In this document: positions 1-13,621 of the stretch, piece after piece | How the letters are laid out: each line of letters starts with the position of its first letter | Numbering within the stretch: position 1 is the stretch's first letter | Assembly (NCBI RefSeq): GCF_001274895.1 | Contig: NZ_CP006841.1 | Coordinates: forward strand, 1,054,001 to 1,118,000 | Origin: Corynebacterium lactis RW2-5 | Lineage (GTDB): Bacteria; Actinomycetota; Actinomycetes; Mycobacteriales; Mycobacteriaceae | Length of the DNA: 64,000 nucleotides | Direction of reading: 5' to 3' | Program-made: the position numbers and the translations under genes | Notes under the pieces: model-generated | What the model saw: only the letters and a program-made list of their open reading frames with translations | What the model was told of the DNA's origin: nothing | Databases searched by the model: none

Positions 1-1
1 A

Positions 2-226
2 CTGGACGGCTGGCGCCGTGAAGTTATCGGACTAATGCCTCCAACTTGGGCCGAGCTGAAGCGAGTGGAACAGTTCGCTACGGTCCGGCAGGCGCTCGAC
101 GCCGCAAATGCCGAGCCTATTCGCCGCACGAGCAGCGACTTCTTAGAGCAACCGTTCATGGACGAGTATTTCGCAGTCGCCACGCACATGGGGCACTTGC
201 GTCGAACGTCGCGCGACGACCACTAG
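2..226 (+). CDS. C-terminal fragment, probable Nudix hydrolase
   Basis: The frame is open from the window edge to a TAG at 224-226, so this is the 3' end of a gene that starts upstream. The visible 74 residues include LMPPTWAEL and a short helical tail, a pattern I associate with the C-terminus of actinobacterial Nudix hydrolases; the Nudix box itself would lie outside the window. In C. glutamicum, as I recall, a Nudix gene sits just before the etfBA region, which supports the call. The catalytic part is not visible, so substrate cannot be stated. A start at the internal ATG (35) is possible but unlikely, because the frame continues upstream without a stop. Confidence 0.5.
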   Translation: MDGWRREVIGLMPPTWAELKRVEQFATVRQALDAANAEPIRRTSSDFLEQPFMDEYFAVATHMGHLRRTSRDDH

Positions 227-261
227 TAGACGAGCCAACAAGAAATATAGGAGTAATCACA

Positions 262-1449
262 GTGGCGCTCTCCACCGCCGAGGTCAGGGAAATTGCCGCG
301 CACCCGGAGTGGGTCAGCGCAGCCCAGGAGCTCCCCTTAAGCAAGAAGAGCTTAATCTCGGACCTCGCCACCGTGCGCAAGGTCTGCGGTGACTACTCCC
401 GCGCAGTTGTCGAGGTCGCGGCCGCCCGCAAGTCCACCGCCGCCAAGTTGCCCGGGAACTGGATTATGTCCTCCGAGGCGGCGCAGCAGGCGACCCCATA
501 CCTGGTCGCCACTGCCCGAGCCCGCCGGCTAGCCGCATCCGCCTATACCTCTTTCGCCGATGTGACCTGCTCCATCGGCACCGAGGTCGCCGCGCTTGCC
601 GACGCCGGCCTCCGCACCGTCGGGTCCGACATCGACCCCGCCCGCCTGGCCATGGCTCGCCACAACGTGCCGGCGGGCGCCTTCTTGCAGGCCGACGCAC
701 TAGCGCCCGTATTCGATGCGGAAGTTGTCATCGCCGATCCGGCGCGCCGGGCAGGTGGCCGGAGGATTGCACGACCGGAGGATCTGCTTCCGCCCCTTCC
801 GGATCTTGTCGCTGCGTGGCGCGGTAGCCAAATGGCAATCAAGTGCGCGCCGGGCCTGGACTTCGCCGAGTGGGAGGGAGAGGTTGCCCTGGCCTCGGTC
901 GATGGCGCGGTGAAGGAGGCATGCCTTTATAGCCCGGGACTTGCGACGGTGCGCGAAGGCCGGCCGGTGTCGAAGTCTGCGACGGTGATTGAGGTCGTCG
1001 ATAAGCGAAATCCACTGGATTTGAGCTCTGCCCGCGTGCGGCAGTACGACGACGCGATGAGCGATGAGTGCGAGGTGCGCTCTGCCGGGCGCTACATCGT
1101 CGATCCCGACGGGGCAGTGGTGCGTGCGGGTTTGGTCCGCCACTTCGCGGCGGAACACGGGTTTTGGCAGTTGGACGAGAGGATTGCGCACCTGTCCGGC
1201 GACCGATTGCCCGAAGGGATGGCGGGCTTTGAGATGATTGAGAAGGTGGGGCTGAAACAAGTGCGTAAGACGCTGGCGGCGCTCGACTGTGGCTCTGCTG
1301 AGATTTTGGTCAGGGGCGTGGACGTTGACCCGGACGCGTTGCGTAAGCAGTGGAAACTCAAGGGGGTTCGGCAGCTGTCGGTCGTTATTACGAGGATTGG
1401 CAAGACTGCTGTGGCCTTTATCTGCGGACCGCGCACGGTAGGCGAGTAG
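262..1449 (+). CDS. THUMP-like class I SAM-dependent methyltransferase
   Basis: A 395-residue cytosolic protein with a Rossmann methyltransferase core. Motif I is at residues 98-107 (FADVTCSIGT), followed by an acidic residue in VGSDIDPARL that should hold the SAM ribose, and IADPARR near residue 156 at the place of the NPPY/DPPF catalytic motif. The C-terminal third resembles the THUMP-like RNA-binding domain found with this family. The target is unknown; an RNA base is the likely guess. The GTG start at 262 is chosen because AGGAG lies 8 bases upstream (249-253) and the family begins here; the frame is open further upstream to an ATG at 46 but that part overlaps the previous gene. Confidence 0.72.
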   Translation: MALSTAEVREIAAHPEWVSAAQELPLSKKSLISDLATVRKVCGDYSRAVVEVAAARKSTAAKLPGNWIMSSEAAQQATPYLVATARARRLAASAYTSFADVTCSIGTEVAALADAGLRTVGSDIDPARLAMARHNVPAGAFLQADALAPVFDAEVVIADPARRAGGRRIARPEDLLPPLPDLVAAWRGSQMAIKCAPGLDFAEWEGEVALASVDGAVKEACLYSPGLATVREGRPVSKSATVIEVVDKRNPLDLSSARVRQYDDAMSDECEVRSAGRYIVDPDGAVVRAGLVRHFAAEHGFWQLDERIAHLSGDRLPEGMAGFEMIEKVGLKQVRKTLAALDCGSAEILVRGVDVDPDALRKQWKLKGVRQLSVVITRIGKTAVAFICGPRTVGE

Positions 1450-1786
1450 CCGAAATGGGCCGGGGGTAGCGGGTGGGGATCGGTGTTCGCTTATGGTGGA
1501 GCCCGCGGAGGTTGTTGACCGGTGCGCAATGATCCACGTGGTGACATGCGGAAACGGCAAATGCCAGGCGAACGGCGGGTTCCTCCGAAAGAAAAAATTT
1601 AAAAAAATAACGACATTGTTATCTGGATCACCTTCGCATCCATGATCAGTTCTGTTATCTTCAACACAGATGACCGAGAGCGTGGTCTGTTTCACTAAGG
1701 TTCGTGAACTCGAGAACTGGAGGAAACGGCCGGTGCAAGGTCAGATAAAAGTTCACCAGTAATCAACCAGTAAGGACGACAGAAAA
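1450..1786. promoter_or_regulatory. 337-base non-coding leader/promoter region of etfBA
   Basis: No credible gene is present. An A-rich tract (about 1588-1607) precedes a stretch with an extended -10-like TGTTATCTT near 1652-1660, a plausible etfB promoter. A long leader would then run to the etfB start at 1787. No strong terminator for the methyltransferase gene is seen. Promoter assignment is inference only. Confidence 0.3.
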
Positions 1787-2572
1787 ATGCCGAACATTGT
1801 GGTTCTGGTCAAGCAGGTTCCGGACACCTGGTCCGAGCGTAAGCTCACGGACGACAATTACGTGCTCGATCGCGAGTCGGCCGACGCCGTTCTCGATGAG
1901 ATCAACGAGAACGCTGTTGAGGCTGCTCTGCAGCTGAAGGAAGAGCACGGCGGAAACGTCACCGTCGCCACCGTCGGCCCGGACCGCGCCGTCGAGGCTC
2001 TGCGCAAGGCCCTGTCCATGGGCGCTGACGACGCAGTAATCCTCTCCGACGAGGCTATTGCCGGTTCCGACGCAGTCCAGACCGCGTGGGCTCTGTCCAA
2101 CGTCATCGACACTCTCGGCGACGTCGACCTAATCATCACGGGTAACGCTTCCACTGACGGCGGTACCGGTTCCGTCCCGTCCGTGCTCGGCGTCTACCGC
2201 GGCCTGCCAGTCCTGACCCACCTGCGCTCCGTCGCCATCGAGGGCGATTCCATCACCGGTGAGCGCGAGGTTGAGGACGGCGTCTACCAGCTCAAGGCAT
2301 CCCTGCCGGCTGTCGTCTCCGTGACAGAGAAGGCTAACTCGCCGCGCTTCGCTTCCTTCAAGGGCATCATGGCGGCGAAGAAGAAGCCAGTCACCGAGCT
2401 GACCCTGGCCGATGTTGCGGCCGAGGCCGAGCAGCTGGGTAATGAAAACGCTGCAACCGCTGTCACCGGCGTCACCCCGAAGCCGGAGAAGACCGCTGGT
2501 GAGCGCATCAACGACGAGGGCGACGGCGGCGTGAAGCTGGCTGAGTACCTCAAAGCCAACAAGTTCATCTAG
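1787..2572 (+). CDS. etfB: Electron transfer flavoprotein beta subunit
   Basis: A 261-residue protein matching the ETF beta family (FixA). The start MPNIVVLVKQVPDTWSE is the classic beta-subunit opening, and ITGNASTDGGTGSVPSVLG corresponds to the AMP/nucleotide loop. ETF accepts electrons from acyl-CoA and other flavin dehydrogenases and passes them to the quinone pool; the beta subunit binds AMP. The alpha subunit gene follows after 53 bases. The ATG at 1787 has a purine-rich upstream stretch (AAGGACGAC) slightly far from the start. Length is normal for the family. Confidence 0.95.
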   Translation: MPNIVVLVKQVPDTWSERKLTDDNYVLDRESADAVLDEINENAVEAALQLKEEHGGNVTVATVGPDRAVEALRKALSMGADDAVILSDEAIAGSDAVQTAWALSNVIDTLGDVDLIITGNASTDGGTGSVPSVLGVYRGLPVLTHLRSVAIEGDSITGEREVEDGVYQLKASLPAVVSVTEKANSPRFASFKGIMAAKKKPVTELTLADVAAEAEQLGNENAATAVTGVTPKPEKTAGERINDEGDGGVKLAEYLKANKFI

Positions 2573-2625
2573 TTCGTTTGACGCGAATCAAGACATAAGA
2601 GACTTTAAGTAGGAGAAAGATCACT

Positions 2626-3570
2626 ATGACCGACGTCCTCGTTCTCGTCGACCACGCAAACGGCGAGCTGAAGAACACCACTGCTGAGCTGCTCACCGCA
2701 GCAAGCGCGTTCGGCACCCCGACCGCTGTCGTCGTTGGCACCCCGGGTACCGCAGCCGGCTACGCCGAGACCCTCGCTGCGTACGGCGCTGGCGAGATTC
2801 TCGCCGCAGAATCTGACGATGCCGCAAAGTACCTGATTACCCCCGAAGTTGACGTCCTCGTCGGCCTCGCCGCCGAGCGCCAGGTTCCCGTCCTGGTCTC
2901 CGCTTCGGCCACCGGCAAGGAGATTGCCGGTCGCGTCGCAGCCCTGACCGGCTCCGGCCTCCTGTCCGATGTCATCGCCATCAACGACGATGCCTCCGTG
3001 AAGTACTCCATCTTCGGTGGCGAGTACATTGTCGACGGTGTCGGCTACGGCGCATCCCCGGTCTACGCTCTGCGCCCGGGCTCCGTTGATCCGGTCGAGA
3101 AGGCCGGCTCCGCAGATGTCACCGAGGTCGCATTCCCGGAGATCGGCGACAACGCCGTCGAGATCGTCTCCTTCGCACCGGCTGAGGGTGGCGACCGTCC
3201 GGAGCTGACCGAGGCTAAGATTGTCGTCTCCGGTGGCCGCGGTGTCGCCTCCGGCGAGGGGTTCACCAACGTTGTCGAGCCGCTGGCAGACGTCCTCGGT
3301 GCTGCAGTCGGCGCATCCCGCGCGGCAGTCGACGCCGGCTACTACCCGGGCCAGTTCCAGGTGGGCCAGACCGGTAAGACCGTCTCCCCGGACCTCTACA
3401 TCGCACTCGGCATCTCCGGTGCTATCCAGCACAAGGCAGGTATGCAGACCTCCAAGTCTATCGTTGTCGTCAACAAGGACGAAGAGGCTCCGCTGTTCGA
3501 GATTGCAGACTTCGGTGTCGTTGGTGACCTGTTCGACGTTGTCCCGCAGGCCATTGAGAACCTGAAGTAA
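2626..3570 (+). CDS. etfA: Electron transfer flavoprotein alpha subunit
   Basis: A 314-residue ETF alpha (FixB). The C-terminal FAD-binding domain is clear: VSGGRGVASGEGF (near residue 205), GASRAAVDAGY, and the family signature LYIALGISGAIQHKAGM near residues 260-276, followed by IVVVNKDEEAPLF. It carries the FAD of the EtfAB heterodimer. It is preceded by AGTAGGAGAAAG as ribosome binding site and sits in an operon with etfB. A good intrinsic terminator follows at 3607-3642, so the pair is probably its own transcription unit. Confidence 0.95.
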   Translation: MTDVLVLVDHANGELKNTTAELLTAASAFGTPTAVVVGTPGTAAGYAETLAAYGAGEILAAESDDAAKYLITPEVDVLVGLAAERQVPVLVSASATGKEIAGRVAALTGSGLLSDVIAINDDASVKYSIFGGEYIVDGVGYGASPVYALRPGSVDPVEKAGSADVTEVAFPEIGDNAVEIVSFAPAEGGDRPELTEAKIVVSGGRGVASGEGFTNVVEPLADVLGAAVGASRAAVDAGYYPGQFQVGQTGKTVSPDLYIALGISGAIQHKAGMQTSKSIVVVNKDEEAPLFEIADFGVVGDLFDVVPQAIENLK

Positions 3571-3606
3571 TTTCCGACGCTGTCGCGTGTCGCGCGCGGC
3601 GTGAGG

Positions 3607-3642
3607 GCGGGCTAGGGCGCAAATCGCCCCGGCCCGCTTTTT
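3607..3642 (+). terminator. Intrinsic terminator after etfA
   Basis: Stem GCGGGC (3607-3612) with GCCCGC (3632-3637), an inner GGCG/CGCC pair, then a run of five T. It separates etfBA from the cysteine desulfurase gene. Confidence 0.75.
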
Positions 3643-3673
3643 CGCGTCCACACCGGCAGCTATACTTCCGGCC

Positions 3674-4843
3674 ATGTTCTCCGACTCCGCCGCGCCCCGG
3701 TCAAGACTTGACCGGCACTTCCTTGACCACGCCGCTACCACTCCGCTGCGCCCAGAGGCTCGGGAGGCCCTGATCGCCAACTTGGACCTGTCGAACCCCT
3801 CCGGCCAGTACGCCACGGCCCGCGTCGCGAAGCGGGTACTGGAGGAGTCGCGCGAGGAGGTCGCGGAGCTGCTCGGCGCGGACCCGATTGAGGTGGTCTT
3901 CACCTCGGGCGGCACGGAGGCGGATAACCTTGCCATTTCGGGCCTCTACTTTAAGTCGCCGGGCTCGGACATCGCGGTGCCCGCCATCGAACACGACGCG
4001 GTGCTGAAATCCTGCCGTCACCTGGAGCAGGAGCACTGGGCGAAGCTCGTCGAGATGCCGGTGAGCCCCGACGGGCGCGTGGACCTCGACCGCTTGCCGA
4101 CGTTCGACCGCCGTTCCACGGCCCTGGTCACCTGTATGTGGGCAAACAACGAAACCGGCGCGATTCAGCCGGTGGGGCAGATCGCGGAGGCGGCGAAGGC
4201 GGCGCGAGTCCCGCTGCATATCGATGCGGTGCAGGCCGCCGGGCACCTGCCGTTGGACTTCCACGCTTCGATGGCCTCGACGATGGCGGTCTCCGCCCAC
4301 AAGTTCGGCGGGCCACGCGGCATCGGTGCGCTGCTGGTGCGCCGCGACGCGAAGCTGACGCCCCACAATAACGGTGGTGGCCAGGAGCGGGGCCTGCGCT
4401 CGGGAACACAGGATGTTGCGTCCGCGGCGGGCATGGCCGCGGGGCTTCGTGCGGCGATCGCCGACATGGAGGCCGAGGACGCCCGGCTGCGGGCTCTGAC
4501 CGCCGATCTGGCCGCTGCGATTTCGAGCATTGAGGGCGCTATCGTGCACACGGTGCAGCCCGCTCTGCCGGGCCACGTGTACGCCAGCTTCCCCGGGGCC
4601 GAGGCAGACAGCCTGATCATGCTTTTCGACGCCGCTGGTATCGACTGTTCGACGGGCTCGGCGTGCAGCGCCGGGGTAAACCGGCCGTCGCATGTCCTGC
4701 TGGCGATGGGGGTTTCCGAGCCGGTGGCCAGGGCGTCGATACGCTTTACACTTGGGTGGACCACCAGCCAGGAGGATGTCGACGCGGTGAAGGCGGTGTT
4801 GGAGCAAACCGTCCGGCGCGCGCGGAGTGCGGGCATGGCGTAG
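3674..4843 (+). CDS. iscS: Cysteine desulfurase (NifS/IscS family)
   Basis: A 389-residue PLP-dependent enzyme that moves sulfur from cysteine to a persulfide and on to acceptors. Visible motifs: HHAATTPL-like opening (DHAATTPLRPEA), TSGGTEADNLAI, the PLP lysine in SAHKFGG (Lys210) and the catalytic cysteine loop DCSTGSACSAG (residues 324-334, Cys331). Next to mnmA, its likely job is to feed sulfur for 2-thiouridine in tRNA, although a general role in Fe-S assembly is possible. The gap to mnmA is only 60 bases. The start ATG at 3674 leaves only a weak ribosome site. Confidence 0.9.
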   Translation: MFSDSAAPRSRLDRHFLDHAATTPLRPEAREALIANLDLSNPSGQYATARVAKRVLEESREEVAELLGADPIEVVFTSGGTEADNLAISGLYFKSPGSDIAVPAIEHDAVLKSCRHLEQEHWAKLVEMPVSPDGRVDLDRLPTFDRRSTALVTCMWANNETGAIQPVGQIAEAAKAARVPLHIDAVQAAGHLPLDFHASMASTMAVSAHKFGGPRGIGALLVRRDAKLTPHNNGGGQERGLRSGTQDVASAAGMAAGLRAAIADMEAEDARLRALTADLAAAISSIEGAIVHTVQPALPGHVYASFPGAEADSLIMLFDAAGIDCSTGSACSAGVNRPSHVLLAMGVSEPVARASIRFTLGWTTSQEDVDAVKAVLEQTVRRARSAGMA

Positions 4844-4903
4844 TCGAGCCTTGGTGGTACGGTGACACGTGCACAAAATCTGGAACCGGGAGGAAGGTGC
4901 GCT

Positions 4904-6013
4904 ATGCGAGTACTGGCTGCGATGAGTGGAGGCGTCGACTCCTCAGTGGCTGCGGCGCGGGCTCTGGCGGCCGGGCATGAGGTCGTGGGCGTGCACCTGG
5001 CACTGTCGAAGGACCCGCAGTCGGTGCGCGCGGGCTCTCGCGGCTGTTGCTCGCTGGAGGACTCCGGCGATGCCCGCCGCGTCTGCGACGAGCTGGGCAT
5101 CCCCTTCTACGTGTGGGATTTCTCGGAGCGCTTCAAGGAAGAGGTCATGGATGACTTCTTCGACTCCTACGAGCGCGGCGAGACGCCGAACCCCTGCCTG
5201 CGCTGTAACGAGCGCATCAAGTTCGCGGCCCTCCTAGAGCGCGGCGTGGCGCTCGGCTTTGACGCTGTGGTGACCGGCCACTACGCGCTGCTTGCCGATG
5301 ACGGCCTGCTGCGACGGGGCCGTGACCCGAAGAAGGATCAGTCCTACGTCCTCGGTGTGCTCGACCGCGAGCAGCTACGCCGCTCGATGTTTCCGGTGGG
5401 GGATACGGAGAAGCCACAAATTCGTGAAGAAGCCCGCGAGATGGGCTTAGGTACGGCCAATAAACCGGACTCCTATGATATCTGCTTCATCCCGGATGGG
5501 AACACCCAGGCCTTCCTCGGTGCGAAGATCGGCCGCCGACCGGGCGCGATTGTGGACAAGGCGACGGGGCGCACCGTCGCCGAGCACGACGGGGTCTACG
5601 AGTTCACGATTGGCCAGCGCAAGGGCATCGGCCTGCCCGGTCCCATGCCGGACGGTCAGCCCCGTTATGTCACGGGGATCGACGCGCAGGCCGGGACTGT
5701 CACGATTGGCACCGCCGACGACTTGAACGTCACGGTGCTGGAGGCTGACCGCGCGATTTGGTTGGCGGACCCGGACGAGGTCGCTTCCGGTCCGGTGCAG
5801 GTGCAGGTACGCGCGCATGGCCGCGCCATCGACTGCGAGGTCGAGGTCATCGCCGGCCCGGACGACGAGGTTACGGGTCGCGGGGGAGCGTTCCGCCTGA
5901 AACTTGCCGAGCCACTGCGGGGTGTCGCGCCTGGTCAGGCCGCTGTTCTGTACCGTCCCGACGCGGCTGGTGACTACGTGTTGGGCTCCGCGACGATTGT
6001 GGCGACCCGATGA
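4904..6013 (+). CDS. mnmA: tRNA-specific 2-thiouridylase MnmA
   Basis: A 369-residue enzyme that adenylates and thiolates U34 of tRNA-Lys, -Glu and -Gln. The PP-loop SGGVDSS is at residues 9-15. The two catalytic cysteines are in NPCLRCN and YDICFIPDG, and the TGHYA and [11 protein letters not shown] motifs are present. The ATG at 4904 has GGGAGGAAGG in front and matches the usual [14 protein letters not shown] opening; an open frame upstream is not used. It lies behind the cysteine desulfurase and overlaps the next gene by 4 bases (ATGA), so the three are probably translated from one mRNA. Confidence 0.95.
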   Translation: MRVLAAMSGGVDSSVAAARALAAGHEVVGVHLALSKDPQSVRAGSRGCCSLEDSGDARRVCDELGIPFYVWDFSERFKEEVMDDFFDSYERGETPNPCLRCNERIKFAALLERGVALGFDAVVTGHYALLADDGLLRRGRDPKKDQSYVLGVLDREQLRRSMFPVGDTEKPQIREEAREMGLGTANKPDSYDICFIPDGNTQAFLGAKIGRRPGAIVDKATGRTVAEHDGVYEFTIGQRKGIGLPGPMPDGQPRYVTGIDAQAGTVTIGTADDLNVTVLEADRAIWLADPDEVASGPVQVQVRAHGRAIDCEVEVIAGPDDEVTGRGGAFRLKLAEPLRGVAPGQAAVLYRPDAAGDYVLGSATIVATR

Positions 6014-7077
6014 GCGTGCCCACCCAGACCTCCTTTCTCGGGCTGGGGCCGCTTCCTGGGACGCACCCGCACGAGGCTGCCGAAATGCTTATCGGCGAGT
6101 CCATGGAGGGGCGCGTCCATCTGCCGGTCCTGCCCGCGCGGGGGCTCGGCTCGGACCTAATCGGCCGCACCGCAGCGCTGATGGCCGACGTGGACCTCGA
6201 CCGAGGACCTCGATCGTGGAAGGTCTCCGACAATCCCTCGCGACTGTCCTGGCTGGCCCAAGACTTCCTAGACCGTGACATCGACGCCTGCGAGGAAGTG
6301 TGGGGATCCACCCCTGCCTGCCTCCGCCTGGTCGCCACTGGCCCCTGGACCATGGCGGCCAGCGTGGAAAAGGCCTCCGGTGCGCTGGTTGCATCCGATT
6401 TTGGTGCCGTGCGCTACTTCGCGCAGTCGCTGGCTGCGGGGCTGTTGGAGCAGGCCGCCGACGCCCGCCGTCGTTTCGGCTGCGATATCGAAGTTCTGCT
6501 TTCTGAGCCTGCCCTCGGTGCTGTCGCGCAAGGGGCGATCGAGGCCCCGTCGACGCTGATGGGCAATGATGGTTTCCTTCCCGCGCAGGGCTACCGCGAG
6601 ATTGCTGAAATTCTCCGTCAGGTCACCGGGCCGCTGCTTGCCGACGGCATCCACGTCACGGTCGCCCTTGCGGGCTCGGACGGTATTGCGGCTCAGGCGT
6701 TGGTCGAGTCCGGAGCGTCCGGGTTCTGGCTGCCGCGCACGCAACTGCGCACGACCGCACAACTCGATTTTGCGGTAGCGGTGCTGGGCTCTGACATGAC
6801 CCTGGAGTTGGGAATTGTGCCGGTTCACGCGGATGGTCGGGAGGAGCACTCGGGGATTCCGGTTGCCACCTCGTCCCGGGAGCTGGCCGAGGCGGCTGCA
6901 CTGCTCTGGGACGAGCTTGGCTTTTCCCGCTTGGACATTGCCGGGAAGCTGAAGCTCACGCCGGTCGGTGGCTTTGCCTCCAGTGCCGCCGACGAGGCGG
7001 CGGCCCAGTTAGGCGCTGGCCGTCGGGCGGCCGAGCTACTCCGACGGGCCGCAGGAGACCTGGCCCGCGACGAATGA
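6010..7077 (+). CDS. MetE-like (cobalamin-independent methionine synthase-like) protein
   Basis: A 355-residue protein with the TIM-barrel look of the C-terminal half of MetE ([19 protein letters not shown] at the start, [31 protein letters not shown]). It is about half the size of true MetE. The Zn-binding His/Cys/Glu/Cys pattern of methionine synthase is not evident: cysteines occur only in ACEEVW, PACLRL and FGCDIE. A homolog between mnmA and ligA is, as I recall, conserved in Corynebacterium and Mycobacterium (Rv3015c). Function is unknown; translation is coupled to mnmA through ATGA. Confidence 0.7.
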   Translation: MSVPTQTSFLGLGPLPGTHPHEAAEMLIGESMEGRVHLPVLPARGLGSDLIGRTAALMADVDLDRGPRSWKVSDNPSRLSWLAQDFLDRDIDACEEVWGSTPACLRLVATGPWTMAASVEKASGALVASDFGAVRYFAQSLAAGLLEQAADARRRFGCDIEVLLSEPALGAVAQGAIEAPSTLMGNDGFLPAQGYREIAEILRQVTGPLLADGIHVTVALAGSDGIAAQALVESGASGFWLPRTQLRTTAQLDFAVAVLGSDMTLELGIVPVHADGREEHSGIPVATSSRELAEAAALLWDELGFSRLDIAGKLKLTPVGGFASSAADEAAAQLGAGRRAAELLRRAAGDLARDE

Positions 7078-7079
7078 GG

Positions 7080-8240
7080 CTAGGCGACGAGGCCGTTGAG
7101 ATAGTCGGCCAAGTAGGGAAGTGTGAACTCGAGCTGTCCGGTGGTAACCGGGGTAATCAGCTCCCGATAGATGAGATCGTGGCGCAATTGGGAGACGCCC
7201 GAAAGCTGTCGCCCCATCCGGCTCGCAATGTCTTTTGTGGCAACGGGGGCTCCGTCGGGAGCCAACGCTGCCATGGCAATGAGAAATTCAATCTGCTTCG
7301 GTGGGACGTTGCGCAGCGATGGCGCGTGAACTTGGCGCCCAATCCTGCGGATAGACTCCGCCCCGGCTTCCTCGACGTGGCGAATGGTAATCGTGTCCGA
7401 ATTATCAAGGCGGGCCTTGGCCCACGCCACCGAACCAATTGTTTGAATGAGATAGGGGTAGCCGTGGCTCATATCGGCGGCGTGGGCGGCTGCTTCTTCA
7501 TCCATGCGTCGATGCCCGAGCGCTGCCGTCTTCTCAAATATGTCCTGCGTAGTGGCGGAGTCGAGACGGCCTAGGGATACTCGTTCTGCCCTCCGCAGGA
7601 ACGTCGTGCTGTCTAGCTGCAATAAATCTTCGATTCCGCTTGGCAACCCAGCTGCGACAAACGCTATTTCCGTGTCGTCGCGGTTGAGATCTTGGATGAC
7701 ATGGGCGATCTCGCTTAACTGCTCCGGGGTTGCGCTTTGGACCTCGTCGAGTGTGAGCAAAATTCCCGATTCGTAACGGGCGAGGAGGGCGGATAAATCC
7801 TGGAGTTGGCTCAACAAGTTTTTGCCGGGAGCGTCCGCGGAATCATTGATGGAGGTTGTGATGCCGCCGATTCCAGCAATGGACACTCCGGTGATGCGGC
7901 GTGTTGCCGTAGCAGGAGCGGAATCGATGTGCGCGAGAGCCCGGGGGATAGTGACGGAGGTGAGCTCCGCGATCATCTCGGCCCCGATATGTGCCCGAAG
8001 GGCAATCCAGCCGAGCTGCTGCGCTGCGGCTTCGAACTCGTTGAGCAGAACAGTCTTGCCGATTCCGCGACTGCCCGAGATGAGAGTTGTGCGCCACGGG
8101 TTGCCTGGGCCTTCGGCCAGAGCTAGTTGGAAGGAGTCGAGCTCGACGTCGCGTCCGCCGATGACCGCAGGTGAGCGGCCGAACGTGGGATGGAATGGAT
8201 TGCGAGGAGAGATGGTTTCGCGCTCAGTTCGAATCTTCAC
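7080..8240 (-). CDS. Orphan AAA/Orc1-like ATPase with C-terminal winged helix
   Basis: A 386-residue predicted cytosolic ATPase. Walker A is GSRGIGKT (residues 56-63) and Walker B is ILLTLDE (160-166); VAAGLPSG then follows at a sensor-I-like position. The last ~80 residues, with PPKQIEFLIAMAAL and VSQLRHDLIYREL, look like a winged-helix DNA-binding domain. It has no partner gene: it is inserted convergent to the MetE-like gene, with 2 bases between the stop codons, and stands alone before the exonuclease gene. Its base composition looks lower in G+C than its neighbours and the upstream DNA (8240-8340) is A+T-rich, which suggests acquisition. Role unknown. Confidence 0.65.
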   Translation of the reverse strand: MKIRTERETISPRNPFHPTFGRSPAVIGGRDVELDSFQLALAEGPGNPWRTTLISGSRGIGKTVLLNEFEAAAQQLGWIALRAHIGAEMIAELTSVTIPRALAHIDSAPATATRRITGVSIAGIGGITTSINDSADAPGKNLLSQLQDLSALLARYESGILLTLDEVQSATPEQLSEIAHVIQDLNRDDTEIAFVAAGLPSGIEDLLQLDSTTFLRRAERVSLGRLDSATTQDIFEKTAALGHRRMDEEAAAHAADMSHGYPYLIQTIGSVAWAKARLDNSDTITIRHVEEAGAESIRRIGRQVHAPSLRNVPPKQIEFLIAMAALAPDGAPVATKDIASRMGRQLSGVSQLRHDLIYRELITPVTTGQLEFTLPYLADYLNGLVA

Positions 8241-8352
8241 ACGTCGATGGTATCAACAGATAACCCACATTGCCATGGATAATTTGGATAATCAGGGCAT
8301 TTATGGATATTTGTGGCGGGATGGATAAAAACATTACCGCCGGGCTCGCACC

Positions 8353-9024
8353 CTACGCGTCCGTCGGCCATCCGAACGTCATATCTGAGACATCCTTGCC
8401 CAGCCCCGCCAAATACTCCTGCAGGGACTTGCGCCGCTCGTAATACGTCACGGCCTGCAGCTCCATCAGCTTCTCGGCCGACAGCTGCGTCATCTCCGGG
8501 TATTTGCGCGCCATCATCCACGCGATGCGAGCCGCAGCCAAGGCATCCTCGGTGGCATCGTGCGCCGCATCCAACCGGACCTTATAGTGCTGAGACACGT
8601 CCGTCAGGGTCCTCTTACCCTTGCGGAACTGGTCATAATGCTGATCCAACACAAAGGGGTCTACGACTAGGCCATCGATGGTGAAGCTAGGATCCTGCGA
8701 CAGCAGCACCGTCAGGTCATAAGTCGCGTTATAGGCGACCACCGCAAGGCCATCTGCCCATGCCTGGCGCAGCCCCGCAATGGTTTTGGCCAGGACCTCA
8801 TCATGCGGACGCCCCTCGGCCCGGGCCTTTTCCGTAGTAATCCCGTGAACATCGGAAGCCGCCTTCGGAATCTCGACCCCCGGATCTGCGAGCATGATGC
8901 GGGAGTCCTTCGCACCGTCGGCAAGCCGAACCAGCGCGGAGGTGACGATGCGGCAGGTGCGGGGGTTGGTGCCGGTGGTCTCCAGATCGAACGCGAGCAT
9001 GCGCGCGGGATCGAAATTGTTCAT
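8353..9024 (-). CDS. DEDDh 3'-5' exonuclease (DnaQ-like)
   Basis: A 223-residue exonuclease of the polymerase III epsilon type. Exo I is FDLETTG near residue 12, Exo II is the NATYDLTVL region, and Exo III is the HDATEDALAAARIAW region with the active-site histidine and aspartate. It lacks a polymerase-binding tail, so it is likely a stand-alone nuclease in repair or RNA turnover. The ATG at 9024 is preferred over one 30 bases upstream because the family starts just before the first catalytic motif. It is divergent from ligA, with 46 bases between the starts. Confidence 0.82.
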   Translation of the reverse strand: MNNFDPARMLAFDLETTGTNPRTCRIVTSALVRLADGAKDSRIMLADPGVEIPKAASDVHGITTEKARAEGRPHDEVLAKTIAGLRQAWADGLAVVAYNATYDLTVLLSQDPSFTIDGLVVDPFVLDQHYDQFRKGKRTLTDVSQHYKVRLDAAHDATEDALAAARIAWMMARKYPEMTQLSAEKLMELQAVTYYERRKSLQEYLAGLGKDVSDMTFGWPTDA

Positions 9025-9037
9025 GCCATCACTGTAG

Positions 9038-13501
<4,464 letters not shown>

Positions 13502-13621
13502 GAAAAGCCTCCTTGAATTACACAGTATCGACCAAGACTCTACCGCCTTGGGATTAATGCTGCGTGTTCAGGAGACCTTGCGCGTGTACACCGCTAGCCG
13601 ACGCCGTGAATCGGCGAGCTG

